Both the position numbers and the translations under genes were made by a program. Shown one piece after another: positions 1-7,463 of a DNA stretch of 64,000 nt (its first letter is position 1; each line of letters begins with the position of its first letter). Below the pieces are notes generated by a model, which had not been told where the DNA came from, searched no databases, and saw nothing but the letters and a program-made list of their open reading frames with translations. The DNA comes from Ideonella livida (GTDB taxonomy: Bacteria > Pseudomonadota > Gammaproteobacteria > Burkholderiales > Burkholderiaceae_C), in the NCBI RefSeq assembly GCF_010499455.1, contig NZ_JAAGOH010000011.1, positions 62,001 to 126,000 of the forward strand. Reading direction: 5' to 3'.

Positions 1-1
1 C

Positions 2-478
2 CGCCTGGACATGGGCACCTCCGGCCTGCTGGTGCTGGCCCGGCATGTACAGGCGCAGCGGGCCTTGTCGCGGGCCTTCGAGCTGCGGCAGGTGGACAAG
101 CGCTACCAGGCCCTGGTGTGGGGCACGCCGCCGGCGGACCAGGGTGAGGTGGACCTGCCCCTGGCCTGCGACTGGCCCCGCCGGCCCCGCCAGCAGGTGG
201 ACCGGGAACGCGGCAAGCCGGCCCAGACCCGCTGGAGCCGCCTGGCGCCGGCCGGACCGCATGGCGCACGCCTGCTGTTGGAGCCGCTGACCGGCCGCTC
301 CCACCAACTGCGGGTGCACCTGCAGGCCCTGGGGCACCCCATCCTGGGCGATGAGCTCTACGCCCCGCCGGCGGCCGTGGCGGCGGCCCCCAGGCTGTGC
401 CTGCATGCCTGGCGCCTGGACCTGCAGCATCCGTTCACCGGCCAGTTCCTGCAGCTGGAAGCGCCGCTGCCTTTCTGA
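2..478 (+). CDS. RluA-family 23S rRNA/tRNA pseudouridine synthase, 3' part (5' end outside window)
   Basis: The reading frame is open from the first bases of the window, so the N-terminus lies upstream. The visible part starts with RLDMGTSGLLVLAR, the catalytic motif II of the RluA family, whose Asp is the nucleophile that isomerises uridine to pseudouridine in rRNA or tRNA. Near the C-terminus GRSHQLRVHLQALGHPILGD is the other hallmark block of this family. About 158 residues are present, roughly the catalytic C-terminal two thirds of a short RluA-type enzyme. No S4 domain can be judged because it would precede the window. The exact target uridine (RluA, RluC, RluD or TruC type) cannot be decided from this fragment. 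The next gene begins close downstream on the same strand. Confidence 0.88.
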   Translation, partial: RLDMGTSGLLVLARHVQAQRALSRAFELRQVDKRYQALVWGTPPADQGEVDLPLACDWPRRPRQQVDRERGKPAQTRWSRLAPAGPHGARLLLEPLTGRSHQLRVHLQALGHPILGDELYAPPAAVAAAPRLCLHAWRLDLQHPFTGQFLQLEAPLPF

Positions 479-539
479 CATGCTTGCCGGCGGCGCCCCC
501 CCCCCGGCGTCGCCCCTCTTCGCCACTCTGCCCACCGAC

Positions 540-1115
540 ATGCGTCAAGCCATCGACCTGCGCCATGCCTACCGCCTGCTCAACCACGGCCCCACCGTGC
601 TGGTGAGCGCCTGTCACGAGGGCCGCGCCAACCTGATGCCAGCGGCATGGGTCATGCCGCTGGACTTCCACCCCCCGCGGGTGGCGGTGGTGATCGACAA
701 GGCGGCCTACACCCGCCAGCTCATCGAGGCCAGCGGACGCCTGGCCCTGAGCGTGCCCTGCGCCGCCCAGGCCGCCCTGGTGCACCGTTTGGGCGGCTAC
801 AGCGGCGCCACGCGGGACAAGTTCACCCCGCCCGAGGGCGCCTGCGCGCTGGACGAGCCGCAGGCCGCCAGCCCGCTGGTGGCCGGCTGCGTCGCCTGGC
901 TGGACGCGCGGCTGCTGCGCGAGCCGCATGTGGAGCAGAGCTACGACCTGTTCCTGGCCGAAGTGACCGCCGCCTGGGCCGACGCCCGGGTCTTCCATCA
1001 AGGCCGCTGGACCTTCGACCAGGCCGGCGACGCGCTGCGCACCCTGCACCATGTGGCGGGCGGACATTTCCTCACACCCGGCCGGGCGCTGGATGCCGGC
1101 AGCGGCGAAGGCTGA
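540..1115 (+). CDS. Flavin reductase-like domain protein
   Basis: The 191-residue product starts MRQAIDLRHAYRLLNHGPTV and matches the FMN-binding split-barrel flavin reductase-like family (PF01613): the early block VLVSACHEGRANLMPAAW and the following PPRVAVVIDK strand are typical of its FMN site. Such proteins reduce flavin for partner monooxygenases or act as flavoprotein oxidoreductases; the partner is not apparent here. I chose ATG 540 because family members begin at about this point. An in-frame ATG at 480 would add 20 low-complexity residues encoded across a run of ten C's (496-505). It lies 60 bp downstream of the pseudouridine synthase gene and may be cotranscribed. The gene converges on the EAL gene. 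Confidence 0.8.
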   Translation: MRQAIDLRHAYRLLNHGPTVLVSACHEGRANLMPAAWVMPLDFHPPRVAVVIDKAAYTRQLIEASGRLALSVPCAAQAALVHRLGGYSGATRDKFTPPEGACALDEPQAASPLVAGCVAWLDARLLREPHVEQSYDLFLAEVTAAWADARVFHQGRWTFDQAGDALRTLHHVAGGHFLTPGRALDAGSGEG

Positions 1116-1148
1116 ACCGCCGGACACCGGCCTCAGCGTGCCGGTTCA
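1113..1148. terminator. Inverted repeat spanning both stop codons of convergent genes
   Basis: TGAACCG (1113-1119) and CGGTTCA (1142-1148) are perfect inverted copies. The left arm contains the TGA stop of the flavin reductase gene and the right arm contains the stop of the EAL gene on the other strand. A GC-rich loop separates them. This could act as a bidirectional terminator, although there is no clear T-tract. Confidence 0.4.
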
Positions 1149-2549
1149 GGCCGCGGCCAGCCCCCCGCGCGGCGCCGTGCGCACCAGGGCCTCGAAGGCG
1201 TCCACCGCCAGTGCCGGGCTGAACAGGTGGCCCTGAAAGCAGCGGCAACCCAGCTCGGCCAGCAGCTGCCGCTGGGCCGCCGTCTCCACCCCTTCGGCCA
1301 CCACCGTCAGCGACAGGCTCTGGCCCAGGCCGATCACCGCCCGGGCAATGGCCACGTCCTGCGGCGACTGCGCCAGCTGCCGCACGAAGACCTGGTCGAG
1401 CTTGAGCTGCTCCAGCGGCAGGCGGCGCAGGTAGTTGAGCGAGGAAAAGCCGGTGCCAAAGTCGTCCAGCGCCAGGCCCACGCCCAGGGCCTGCAGCCGG
1501 GCCATCTGCGCCGCCACACGCTCCAGGTCGCCGGCCAGCACGCTCTCGGTCAGTTCCAGCTTGAGCCGACCGGCAGGCACCTGCCAACGCGCGAGCAGGC
1601 GCTCCAACCCCGGACAGAAGTCTTCGCGGGCCAGCTCGGCAGCGCTGACGTTGACCGCCAGCGTCAGGCCGGCGAGCTGCGGATCGCGGGCCCACTGGCC
1701 CAGCAGTTGGCAGGCCTCGTGCCGCACCCGCTCGCCCAGGGCCTCGGCCAGGCCGCTGCGCTCGGCCACCGGCACAAAGTCCGCCGGCATGACCAGGCCG
1801 CGCTGCGGATGGGCCCAGCGCACCAGGGCCTCGGCGCCGGTGATGCAACCCCGGTCGTCGACCTGGGGCTGCAGATGCATGCGCAGCTCGTCATTGACCA
1901 GCGCCTGCAGCAGTTCGCGCTCCAGCGCGTTGCGCTCACGCACGTCCTGCAGCAGCAGGCGCAGCACCAGCCAGATGGTGAACAGCGCCAGGCTGACGTT
2001 GACCCAGATGCCGACGCGGCGCACATCCGGCGGCACCGCCCAGACGGAGAAGGCCAGGGCATCAACCGGGGTGGGCAGCACCGCCAGCATGCCAAAGGCG
2101 GTCAGGCACAGGGCGGGCGCGCCGTGACGCAGCAGGCTGGGCTCATCGCGCAGCACCAGGGCCGCCACCACGCCCAGCGCCAGCAAAAAGTGGTGTGATG
2201 AGCGCGGCAGGCTGACCGTGGGCACATCCAGAAAGGCGGCATTCAAGGTGAGCACCACCGTCATCACGCCCACCAGCAGGCGGGCGGCCAGCCGGGGCCG
2301 GCGCTGGCGCATCAGCAGCCCGGCCCACACGGCGGTGCCCAGGCTGACGCCGTCCAGCACCAGGGGCGCCAGCAGGCCGCGCCAGGCAAAGAACAGCCCG
2401 AACAGCAGGCCGTAGCCGCCCACCAGCACGATGGCCACCCACAGGATGCGCTGCACCCGCTGGTGGTGGCGCGCATCCAGCACCGGCACCTCACGCAGCG
2501 GGGCGCGGCGGTGGAGGTCAGGGGAGGAGCGCACTTCAGGCCGATTCAT
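1146..2549 (-). CDS. Membrane-anchored EAL-domain c-di-GMP phosphodiesterase
   Basis: A 467-residue protein. Residues ~35-200 form about six hydrophobic segments, and residues ~210-460 form an EAL domain that hydrolyses c-di-GMP to pGpG in the cytoplasm. Catalytic and metal-binding signatures are all present: EAL at 240-242 (in GAEALVRW), Asn300 in AVNVSA, the LELTES block near 331-336, the DD pair at 362-363 in LALDDFGTG, Lys383 in LKLDQ and Glu419 in VVAEGVET. It therefore looks active rather than degenerate. No GGDEF or PAS domain is seen; the N-terminal membrane part resembles an integral-membrane sensor of unknown ligand. The ATG start at 2549 follows an intergenic stretch with an inverted repeat. 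A GGDEF cyclase lies about 14 kb away. Confidence 0.92.
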   Translation of the reverse strand: MNRPEVRSSPDLHRRAPLREVPVLDARHHQRVQRILWVAIVLVGGYGLLFGLFFAWRGLLAPLVLDGVSLGTAVWAGLLMRQRRPRLAARLLVGVMTVVLTLNAAFLDVPTVSLPRSSHHFLLALGVVAALVLRDEPSLLRHGAPALCLTAFGMLAVLPTPVDALAFSVWAVPPDVRRVGIWVNVSLALFTIWLVLRLLLQDVRERNALERELLQALVNDELRMHLQPQVDDRGCITGAEALVRWAHPQRGLVMPADFVPVAERSGLAEALGERVRHEACQLLGQWARDPQLAGLTLAVNVSAAELAREDFCPGLERLLARWQVPAGRLKLELTESVLAGDLERVAAQMARLQALGVGLALDDFGTGFSSLNYLRRLPLEQLKLDQVFVRQLAQSPQDVAIARAVIGLGQSLSLTVVAEGVETAAQRQLLAELGCRCFQGHLFSPALAVDAFEALVRTAPRGGLAAA

Positions 2550-2567
2550 CCCGGGAGTGTAGAGGCC

Positions 2568-2594
2568 GCGACATCACATGTAACACAATGTCGC
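2568..2594. repeat. Inverted repeat upstream of the EAL gene
   Basis: GCGACAT (2568-2574) and ATGTCGC (2588-2594) are perfect 7-bp inverted arms separated by 13 nt, about 20-45 bp before the EAL start codon. It could be an operator, or the terminator of the preceding leftward gene. No T-tract is visible. Confidence 0.3.
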
Positions 2595-2632
2595 CCACCC
2601 CCCCCAGGGCGCGGGCCGGCAGAGGTGCAGGC

Positions 2633-3436
2633 TCAGCGTCCGGCCGCCGAGGCGGCCAGGGCCGCCTGCAGCGGGGTGCGCACGCGCAGCTCAAAGTCCT
2701 GGGGGGTGACGTACTGCAGCACCGCCTTGGCCCGGGCGCCCTCCCCTTCTGCCGGCGGCAGCACCACCACCAGGCCCAGGCGGGGATAGAGCCACTGCCA
2801 TTCCCCCCCCGGGCCCTGCAGCTTCTCCTCGGGGGGACCAAAACGCTGGGCCACCACCTCACCATCGAGCCGGGCCGAGGGCACGAAGCTCAGGCCCGCC
2901 ACCGGCCAGCGCCGGGCCTGCAGCAGGTCGTCGGCCGACAAGGTGTGGCGACGGGTCCGGCCACCGTCCCCCACCTCGCTACCAGCCACCCGGTCCAGCG
3001 CGGCGTGGCGCCAGTCGGCCGGCGCCTCCAGCGCCACCACCAGCTTGCCGGTGATGAAGCCGGCACGGAACTGCTCGACATAGGCTTCCAGCGCCGGCGG
3101 CTGCCCGGGCTGGGCGGGCACCGGGGTGATCAGGCCGAGCTTGAGGTCGTCGCCCCAGCGTTGCTGCAGCCCGCCCAGGTCCACCTGCCCCAGCGTCAAG
3201 CCGAAGACCTCGCTGGTCTGCCCCTGCGGGCCGGGCCGGATCTGCCAGGGCAGGCCCTGCTCTGTCGCAGGCGCTGCCGGTGGGGCCCAGGACATCCGCA
3301 GCAGGGGCCAGGCCAGGGCGCCGCCCAGCAGCAGAACGGTGAAGCCCAGGGCCAGCACCGACGGCCGCTGCCACCAGGGCAGCCGGACGGCCGGCCAGGC
3401 CGGGGCGGGGGTCGAATCCTCAGAGACATCGGTCAT
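2633..3436 (-). CDS. Hypothetical single-pass membrane protein
   Basis: A 267-residue protein I do not recognise. It has a short cytoplasmic start (MTDVSEDSTPAPAW), one strong hydrophobic segment at about residues 27-47 (SVLALGFTVLLLGGALAWPL) and then a soluble, probably periplasmic, mixed alpha/beta region without Cys or obvious catalytic motifs. The orientation suggests a membrane-tethered periplasmic protein. ATG 3436 was taken as start because the hydrophobic anchor follows at the usual distance; the open frame continues upstream only over the divergent dehydrogenase gene. It lies head to head with that dehydrogenase (45 bp apart) and upstream of the EAL gene on the same strand. Confidence 0.7.
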   Translation of the reverse strand: MTDVSEDSTPAPAWPAVRLPWWQRPSVLALGFTVLLLGGALAWPLLRMSWAPPAAPATEQGLPWQIRPGPQGQTSEVFGLTLGQVDLGGLQQRWGDDLKLGLITPVPAQPGQPPALEAYVEQFRAGFITGKLVVALEAPADWRHAALDRVAGSEVGDGGRTRRHTLSADDLLQARRWPVAGLSFVPSARLDGEVVAQRFGPPEEKLQGPGGEWQWLYPRLGLVVVLPPAEGEGARAKAVLQYVTPQDFELRVRTPLQAALAASAAGR

Positions 3437-3481
3437 ACCGGCATTGTCCAACGGGGCCGGGAACGCGTAGGCTTGGGCGCC

Positions 3482-4240
3482 ATGAGCAAACCCCTGACCC
3501 TCCTGACCGGACATTCCCGCGGCCTGGGCGCCGCGCTGGCGGCGCAGTGCCTGCGCAAGGGCCATGTGGTGCTGGGCATCTCGCGCCAGCCCCACCCCGG
3601 GCTGCCGGCGCTGGCCGAACGCTACGGCGGCGAGCTGTACCAGTGGACCCATGACCTGGCCGAGCCGGAACAGGCCGCCTGGCCGATGCTGGACTGGCTG
3701 CAGTCGGCCGGCGCCGCACGGTTCTCCAGCGCCACGCTGATCAACAACGCCGGGGTGATCGCACCGCTGCGCGACCTGGCCGCCCTCGAGCCCGCCGACA
3801 CCGCTCGGGCCCTGCGGGTGGGCCTGGAGGCGGCCATGGTGCTGACCGGGGTGTTCCTGCGGGGCACCGTGGACTGGCTGGTGCCGCGCAAGGTGATGAA
3901 CATCTCCTCCGGCCTGGGCCGGCGGGCCATGGCCGGCAGCGCCTCGTACTGCGCCGCCAAGGCGGGCATGGACCATTTCAGCCGGGCGGTGGCGCTGGAG
4001 GAGGCCGCGCACCCCAACGGCGCGCGCATCGTCTCCATCGCGCCGGGGGTGATCGACACCGACATGCAGGTGCAGCTGCGCAGCGCCGACCCGCGGGCCT
4101 TCGCCGACCAAAGCGGCTTTGCCCGCCTGCACCAGGACGGTCAGCTGGCCAGCGCCGAGGACACGGCTCGCAAGCTGCTGGCCTGGCTGGACCGGCCCGA
4201 CTACGGCGCCGAGCCGGTGGCCGACGTGCGCAAGCCCTGA
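3482..4240 (+). CDS. Short-chain dehydrogenase/reductase (SDR)
   Basis: A 252-residue classical SDR. The nucleotide-binding motif TGHSRGLG (9-16) is a variant of TGxxxGxG. NNAG follows at 88-91, and the catalytic Ser (NISSGLG, near 142-143), Tyr156 and Lys160 (SYCAAK) are all in place. It should be a cytosolic NAD(P)-dependent oxidoreductase. The substrate is not identifiable; the overall look resembles sepiapterin reductase/benzil reductase-like SDRs. The start ATG 3482 sits just before the dinucleotide-binding fold, as usual for the family. It is transcribed divergently from the unknown membrane protein and convergently with the TRAP permease gene. Confidence 0.88.
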   Translation: MSKPLTLLTGHSRGLGAALAAQCLRKGHVVLGISRQPHPGLPALAERYGGELYQWTHDLAEPEQAAWPMLDWLQSAGAARFSSATLINNAGVIAPLRDLAALEPADTARALRVGLEAAMVLTGVFLRGTVDWLVPRKVMNISSGLGRRAMAGSASYCAAKAGMDHFSRAVALEEAAHPNGARIVSIAPGVIDTDMQVQLRSADPRAFADQSGFARLHQDGQLASAEDTARKLLAWLDRPDYGAEPVADVRKP

Positions 4241-4262
4241 GCCGCGCCGATCCGGCGGGGGG

Positions 4263-5585
4263 TCAGAAGAAGAGCGTGATCAGCCCCAGGCACAGGCTGG
4301 GGAAGAACAGCATGGCCACCGTGCGCGCCACATCGGTGAGCAAGAAGGGCATCACGCCCTTGTAGGTCTCCGCCATGGGCACCTCCTTGGCCACGCTGTT
4401 GACCACATAGACGTTCAGGCCCACCGGCGGCGCGGTCATGCCGATGCCCACGGTCATCAGCACCAGGATGCCGAACCAGATGGCCTTCATCTCGGGGTTC
4501 AGGCCCCAGAGGTCCAACCCCATGACCGCCGGAAAGAGCACAGGAATGGTCAGCAGCATCATGGAGAGCTCGTCCATGACGCAGCCCAGCACCACATAAA
4601 GCACCATGATGGCGGCGATGATGGCCAGCGGCGCGACAGGCAGATGCACCATCCAGTCGGCCAGCAGCTTGGGCATCTGGGTGAGCGCCAGCGAGGCGTT
4701 CATCATGTCGGCACCCAGGAAGATCATGAACACCATGGCCGAGGTTTCGGCGGTGCCCATGAAGCTGCGCCGGATGCCGGCCCAGTCGAGCTCGCGGCGC
4801 AGGAGCGCCGCCAGGAAGGTACCGACGGCGCCCACGGCCGCCCCTTCAGTGGGCGAGAACAGGCCGCCGTAGATGCCGCCGAAGACCACCACGAAGACCA
4901 CCACGATGGGCCAGATGCCCAGCAGGGCCTGCCAGCGCTGCGGCCAGGGCGTGGGGGCGCTGGGGGAGGCCAGCTCCGGCTGCAGGCGGCAGACCACGGC
5001 AATGACCGCGATGTAGCCCAGCATGGCGAGCAGCCCCGGCACCATGGCCGCGGCAAAGAGCTTGGCGATGTTCTGCTCGGTCAGGATGGCGTAGACCACC
5101 AGCGGCACCGAGGGGGGGATCAGGATGCCGAGCGTGCCACCGGAAGCCAGGGTGGCCGTGGCGAGCCGGCCGTGGTAACCGTGCGCCTTCATCTCGGGGT
5201 AGGCCACCTGCGTGATCGTGGCCGAGGTGGCCACCGAGGAGCCGCAGACCGCGCCGAAGGCCGCCGCGCTGAGCACCGCCGCCATGGCCAGGCCACCGCG
5301 GATGTGGCCCACGAAGGCCGCCGCCGCCTGGAACAGCGCACGCGAGAGCCCCCCCTGGGTGGCAAATTGGCCCATGAGCAGGAACAGTGGAATCACCGAC
5401 AAGTCGTAGACGGTGAGCCGGGCCACCGCGCTGCCCTTGAGCTGGTTGAGCAGCGCGGCGTCCTGGGTCATGGCCCAGTAGCCCAGGGCGCCGGGCACGA
5501 ACATGGCCGCGGCGATGGGCACGCGCAGGGCCATGAGGATGAGCATGCCGACGAACATCAGCAGGCCGATGGTGAGGGCGTCCAT
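4263..5585 (-). CDS. dctM: TRAP transporter large permease, DctM family
   Basis: A 440-residue, very hydrophobic protein with about 12 membrane segments, beginning MDALTIGLLMFVGMLILMAL. It corresponds to the 12-TM subunit that moves the substrate across the inner membrane using the sodium or proton gradient. Length and the repeated Gly/Pro-rich helices fit the DctM family. ATG 5585 lies 2 bp after the stop of dctQ, which argues for translational coupling; a longer frame upstream only reads through dctQ. It is the last gene of the leftward operon (catabolic genes, then dctP, dctQ, dctM). A short CGCCG/CGGCG hairpin just beyond the stop (4245-4257) may help termination against the convergent SDR gene. 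Confidence 0.93.
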   Translation of the reverse strand: MDALTIGLLMFVGMLILMALRVPIAAAMFVPGALGYWAMTQDAALLNQLKGSAVARLTVYDLSVIPLFLLMGQFATQGGLSRALFQAAAAFVGHIRGGLAMAAVLSAAAFGAVCGSSVATSATITQVAYPEMKAHGYHGRLATATLASGGTLGILIPPSVPLVVYAILTEQNIAKLFAAAMVPGLLAMLGYIAVIAVVCRLQPELASPSAPTPWPQRWQALLGIWPIVVVFVVVFGGIYGGLFSPTEGAAVGAVGTFLAALLRRELDWAGIRRSFMGTAETSAMVFMIFLGADMMNASLALTQMPKLLADWMVHLPVAPLAIIAAIMVLYVVLGCVMDELSMMLLTIPVLFPAVMGLDLWGLNPEMKAIWFGILVLMTVGIGMTAPPVGLNVYVVNSVAKEVPMAETYKGVMPFLLTDVARTVAMLFFPSLCLGLITLFF

Positions 5586-5587
5586 GG

Positions 5588-6094
5588 TCAATGCTCTCCT
5601 TGGGCCGGCAGGGGTGAGCCGTCGGCAGCAGCGCGCAGCTGGCGCTGGGCCTGCACCCCGGCGACCAGGGCGGTCAGGGCCAGGCCGGGCGCCAGGGAGG
5701 CATAAGCCCACCACATCGGCAGGCCCAGGATCATGGTGGTTTCGAACGCCTCACGGGTACCGACGGCGCCCACGCTGGTGCGCCAGGCCAGCAGGGCGCA
5801 CATCAGGGCCAGCAGCAGGGCGCCGGCGGCGTCCAGCAGGTGGTTGACCCGGTCGGGCAGGCGCTGGGTGAAGAAGTCCACGATGATGTTGGCGCGGCGA
5901 AGCTGCGCCCAAGGCAAACAGAGGGAAATGCTGAGCGCGATGCCCAGCTGGGTGAGTTCCACATCGCCCTGGATGGGCTGGGTGATGGCGGCTCGCAGGG
6001 TGACGGAGGAGACCGTCATGAGGGCGACGCCGCAGGCCACCGCACCGCCCAGCCAGGCGAAGAGGTGGGCCAGGCGTTGCAGGATCAGCAGCAT
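5588..6094 (-). CDS. dctQ: TRAP transporter small permease, DctQ family
   Basis: A 168-residue protein with four hydrophobic segments (about 10-35, 45-65, 85-105 and 125-147), the standard architecture of the DctQ subunit that joins the large permease to the periplasmic binding protein. The second segment has the family-typical acidic pre-helix GDVELTQLG. Its stop lies 2 bp before the dctM start. It is separated from dctP by 161 bp holding two strong stem-loops (6106-6138 and 6168-6209), which may let the binding-protein mRNA accumulate above the permease mRNA. Confidence 0.9.
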   Translation of the reverse strand: MLLILQRLAHLFAWLGGAVACGVALMTVSSVTLRAAITQPIQGDVELTQLGIALSISLCLPWAQLRRANIIVDFFTQRLPDRVNHLLDAAGALLLALMCALLAWRTSVGAVGTREAFETTMILGLPMWWAYASLAPGLALTALVAGVQAQRQLRAAADGSPLPAQGEH

Positions 6095-6105
6095 GGCAGG
6101 GCTCC

Positions 6106-6138
6106 CGGGCCGGCCCGACCACAGGGCCTGCCGGCCCG
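6106..6138 (-). repeat. Stem-loop 1 between dctP and dctQ
   Basis: CGGGCCGG (6106-6113) and CCGGCCCG (6131-6138) form a perfect 8-bp GC stem with a 17-nt loop. In the leftward mRNA it sits just upstream of the dctQ start. It may be an intercistronic mRNA-stabilising or attenuating structure. Confidence 0.55.
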
Positions 6139-6167
6139 TCTGAGGGCTCAGGGAAAGGGGCCGCCGC

Positions 6168-6209
6168 CCCGCCGGCGCGCAGGCGCGGCGCAGCAGGGGC
6201 GCCGGCGGG
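6168..6209 (-). repeat. Stem-loop 2 between dctP and dctQ
   Basis: CCCGCCGGCGC (6168-6178) and GCGCCGGCGGG (6199-6209) form a perfect 11-bp GC stem with a 20-nt loop, about 47 nt after the dctP stop codon. In TRAP and ABC operons such structures protect the upstream binding-protein message from 3' exonucleases. That role is inferred here. Confidence 0.6.
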
Positions 6210-6255
6210 CCAGGCGGCGCCGCGGACCCCGTGGGCAGGCAGCGGGACGTCGCGC

Positions 6256-7314
6256 TTACTTGGCGGTGCGGTACTTGGCCAGCAGGTCGCGGGCGTCCTG
6301 CAGCATCTGGGCGCCGGGCATGCCGCGGCCGGTGACCTCACCGACCCAGCTGTCGTACAGCGGGGCGGAGGCCTTGACCCAGTGGTCCAGCTCGGCCGCT
6401 GGCACCAGGTGGAAGGTGTTGCCACGGTCCTGGGCGGCCTTGCGCGCGGCCCCCTGGCTGCCGTCCCAGACCTTGCCGACCTGGCGGGAATAATCGGCCC
6501 CGCTGTTGGCGTCAATGACCTTCTTGAGCTCCGGCGGCAGGCTGTCGTACTTGGCCTGGTTCATGGCGAAGACGAACACCGCGCTGTAGAGCGCCGGCCG
6601 GCTGGGGTCGGTCTCGGCGTGGTACTTGACCATCTCCTGCAGCTTGAGCGAAGGCAGCGGCTCCCAGGGCAGCACAAAGCCGTCGATGGTGCCCTTGCTG
6701 ATGGCGTCGGGAATGGCCGGCAGCGGCATGCCCACCGGCGAGGCCCCCAGCAGCGCCAGCAGCTTGTTGGTCTGCCGGGTGGGCGCACGCATCTTCAGGC
6801 CCTTGAAGTCGGCCAGGGTCTTGACCGGCTTGTCCCGGGTGTGGATGTAGCCCTCGTCGTGGACCCAGGTGGCCAGGACCTTGGTGCCCGGAAACTCCTT
6901 GAGCGCGTACTTCTGGAGGTAATCCCAGGCCGCGCGGGCGCCCGCCTCCGCGGAGTTGGTCATGAAGGGCAGCTCGAACACCTCCATGGCCGGGAAACGG
7001 CCGGCGGTGTAGCCCGGCAGGGTGATGATGAGGTCGTCCACCCCGTCCTTGACGCGGTCCACCAGCTGCGGCGGCGTGCCGCCGCCGGACATGGCCGGCA
7101 GCACCTGGCACTTGAGCTTGCCGCCCGAGTCCTTGGCGATCTTCTCGCACCAGGGCTGGATGACCTGTACCGAGGCCATGGCCTGGGTGTTCCAGATGTG
7201 GTGGAACTTGAGCGTGACCTCCTGGGCCAGGGCGCCGGTGGAGGTGGCCAGTGCCGCGGCCAGCGCCGCGGCCTGCAGCCGCCAGCCCGCCCGGCGGGAA
7301 GTGTTCTTGTGCAT
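6256..7314 (-). CDS. dctP: TRAP transporter periplasmic substrate-binding protein, DctP family
   Basis: A 352-residue exported protein. Residues 1-30 form a Sec signal peptide (basic MHKNTSRRAGWR, hydrophobic Ala/Leu core, cleavage likely after ALA in TGALAQ). The mature part starts EVTLKFHHIWNTQAM and matches DctP-type solute receptors. The region MRAPTRQTNKLLALLGASPV contains the conserved Arg that usually salt-bridges a substrate carboxylate, so an organic acid ligand is likely. It is the first gene of the transporter set and follows fumarylacetoacetase by 149 bp. A perfect palindrome (7340-7359) lies about 26 bp upstream of its ATG. Its neighbours suggest it recruits the acid degraded by the upstream enzymes. 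Confidence 0.92.
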   Translation of the reverse strand: MHKNTSRRAGWRLQAAALAAALATSTGALAQEVTLKFHHIWNTQAMASVQVIQPWCEKIAKDSGGKLKCQVLPAMSGGGTPPQLVDRVKDGVDDLIITLPGYTAGRFPAMEVFELPFMTNSAEAGARAAWDYLQKYALKEFPGTKVLATWVHDEGYIHTRDKPVKTLADFKGLKMRAPTRQTNKLLALLGASPVGMPLPAIPDAISKGTIDGFVLPWEPLPSLKLQEMVKYHAETDPSRPALYSAVFVFAMNQAKYDSLPPELKKVIDANSGADYSRQVGKVWDGSQGAARKAAQDRGNTFHLVPAAELDHWVKASAPLYDSWVGEVTGRGMPGAQMLQDARDLLAKYRTAK

Positions 7315-7339
7315 GTGTCTTGTCTCCAGTGAATGTTCT

Positions 7340-7359
7340 GCGCCATGGGGGCATGGCGC
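7340..7359 (-). repeat. Perfect palindromic hairpin upstream of dctP
   Basis: GCGCCATG (7340-7347) and CATGGCGC (7352-7359) are perfect 8-bp inverted arms around a GGGG loop. It lies in the 149-bp gap between the fumarylacetoacetase gene and dctP. It could be a regulator site for separate control of the transporter or an RNA hairpin; it has no T-tract, so it is not a standard terminator. Confidence 0.45.
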
Positions 7360-7463
7360 CGCCAGGGCAGGTGGTGGCGGCAGGTTAGCCCCCGCCCTGC
7401 CCCGGCCTCATCGGGTGAACCCCGTGATGTGGCGTGCAGACGTCCTGTGCCGGACCATATCTG

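Noticed and set aside
1227-2198. 323-codon plus-strand open frame over the EAL gene
   Set aside because: Antisense shadow without motifs; the minus-strand EAL domain has all catalytic residues.
4119-5705. 528-codon plus-strand open frame over dctM
   Set aside because: Antisense to a membrane protein gene, giving an artificially hydrophilic His/Gly/Gln-rich chain.
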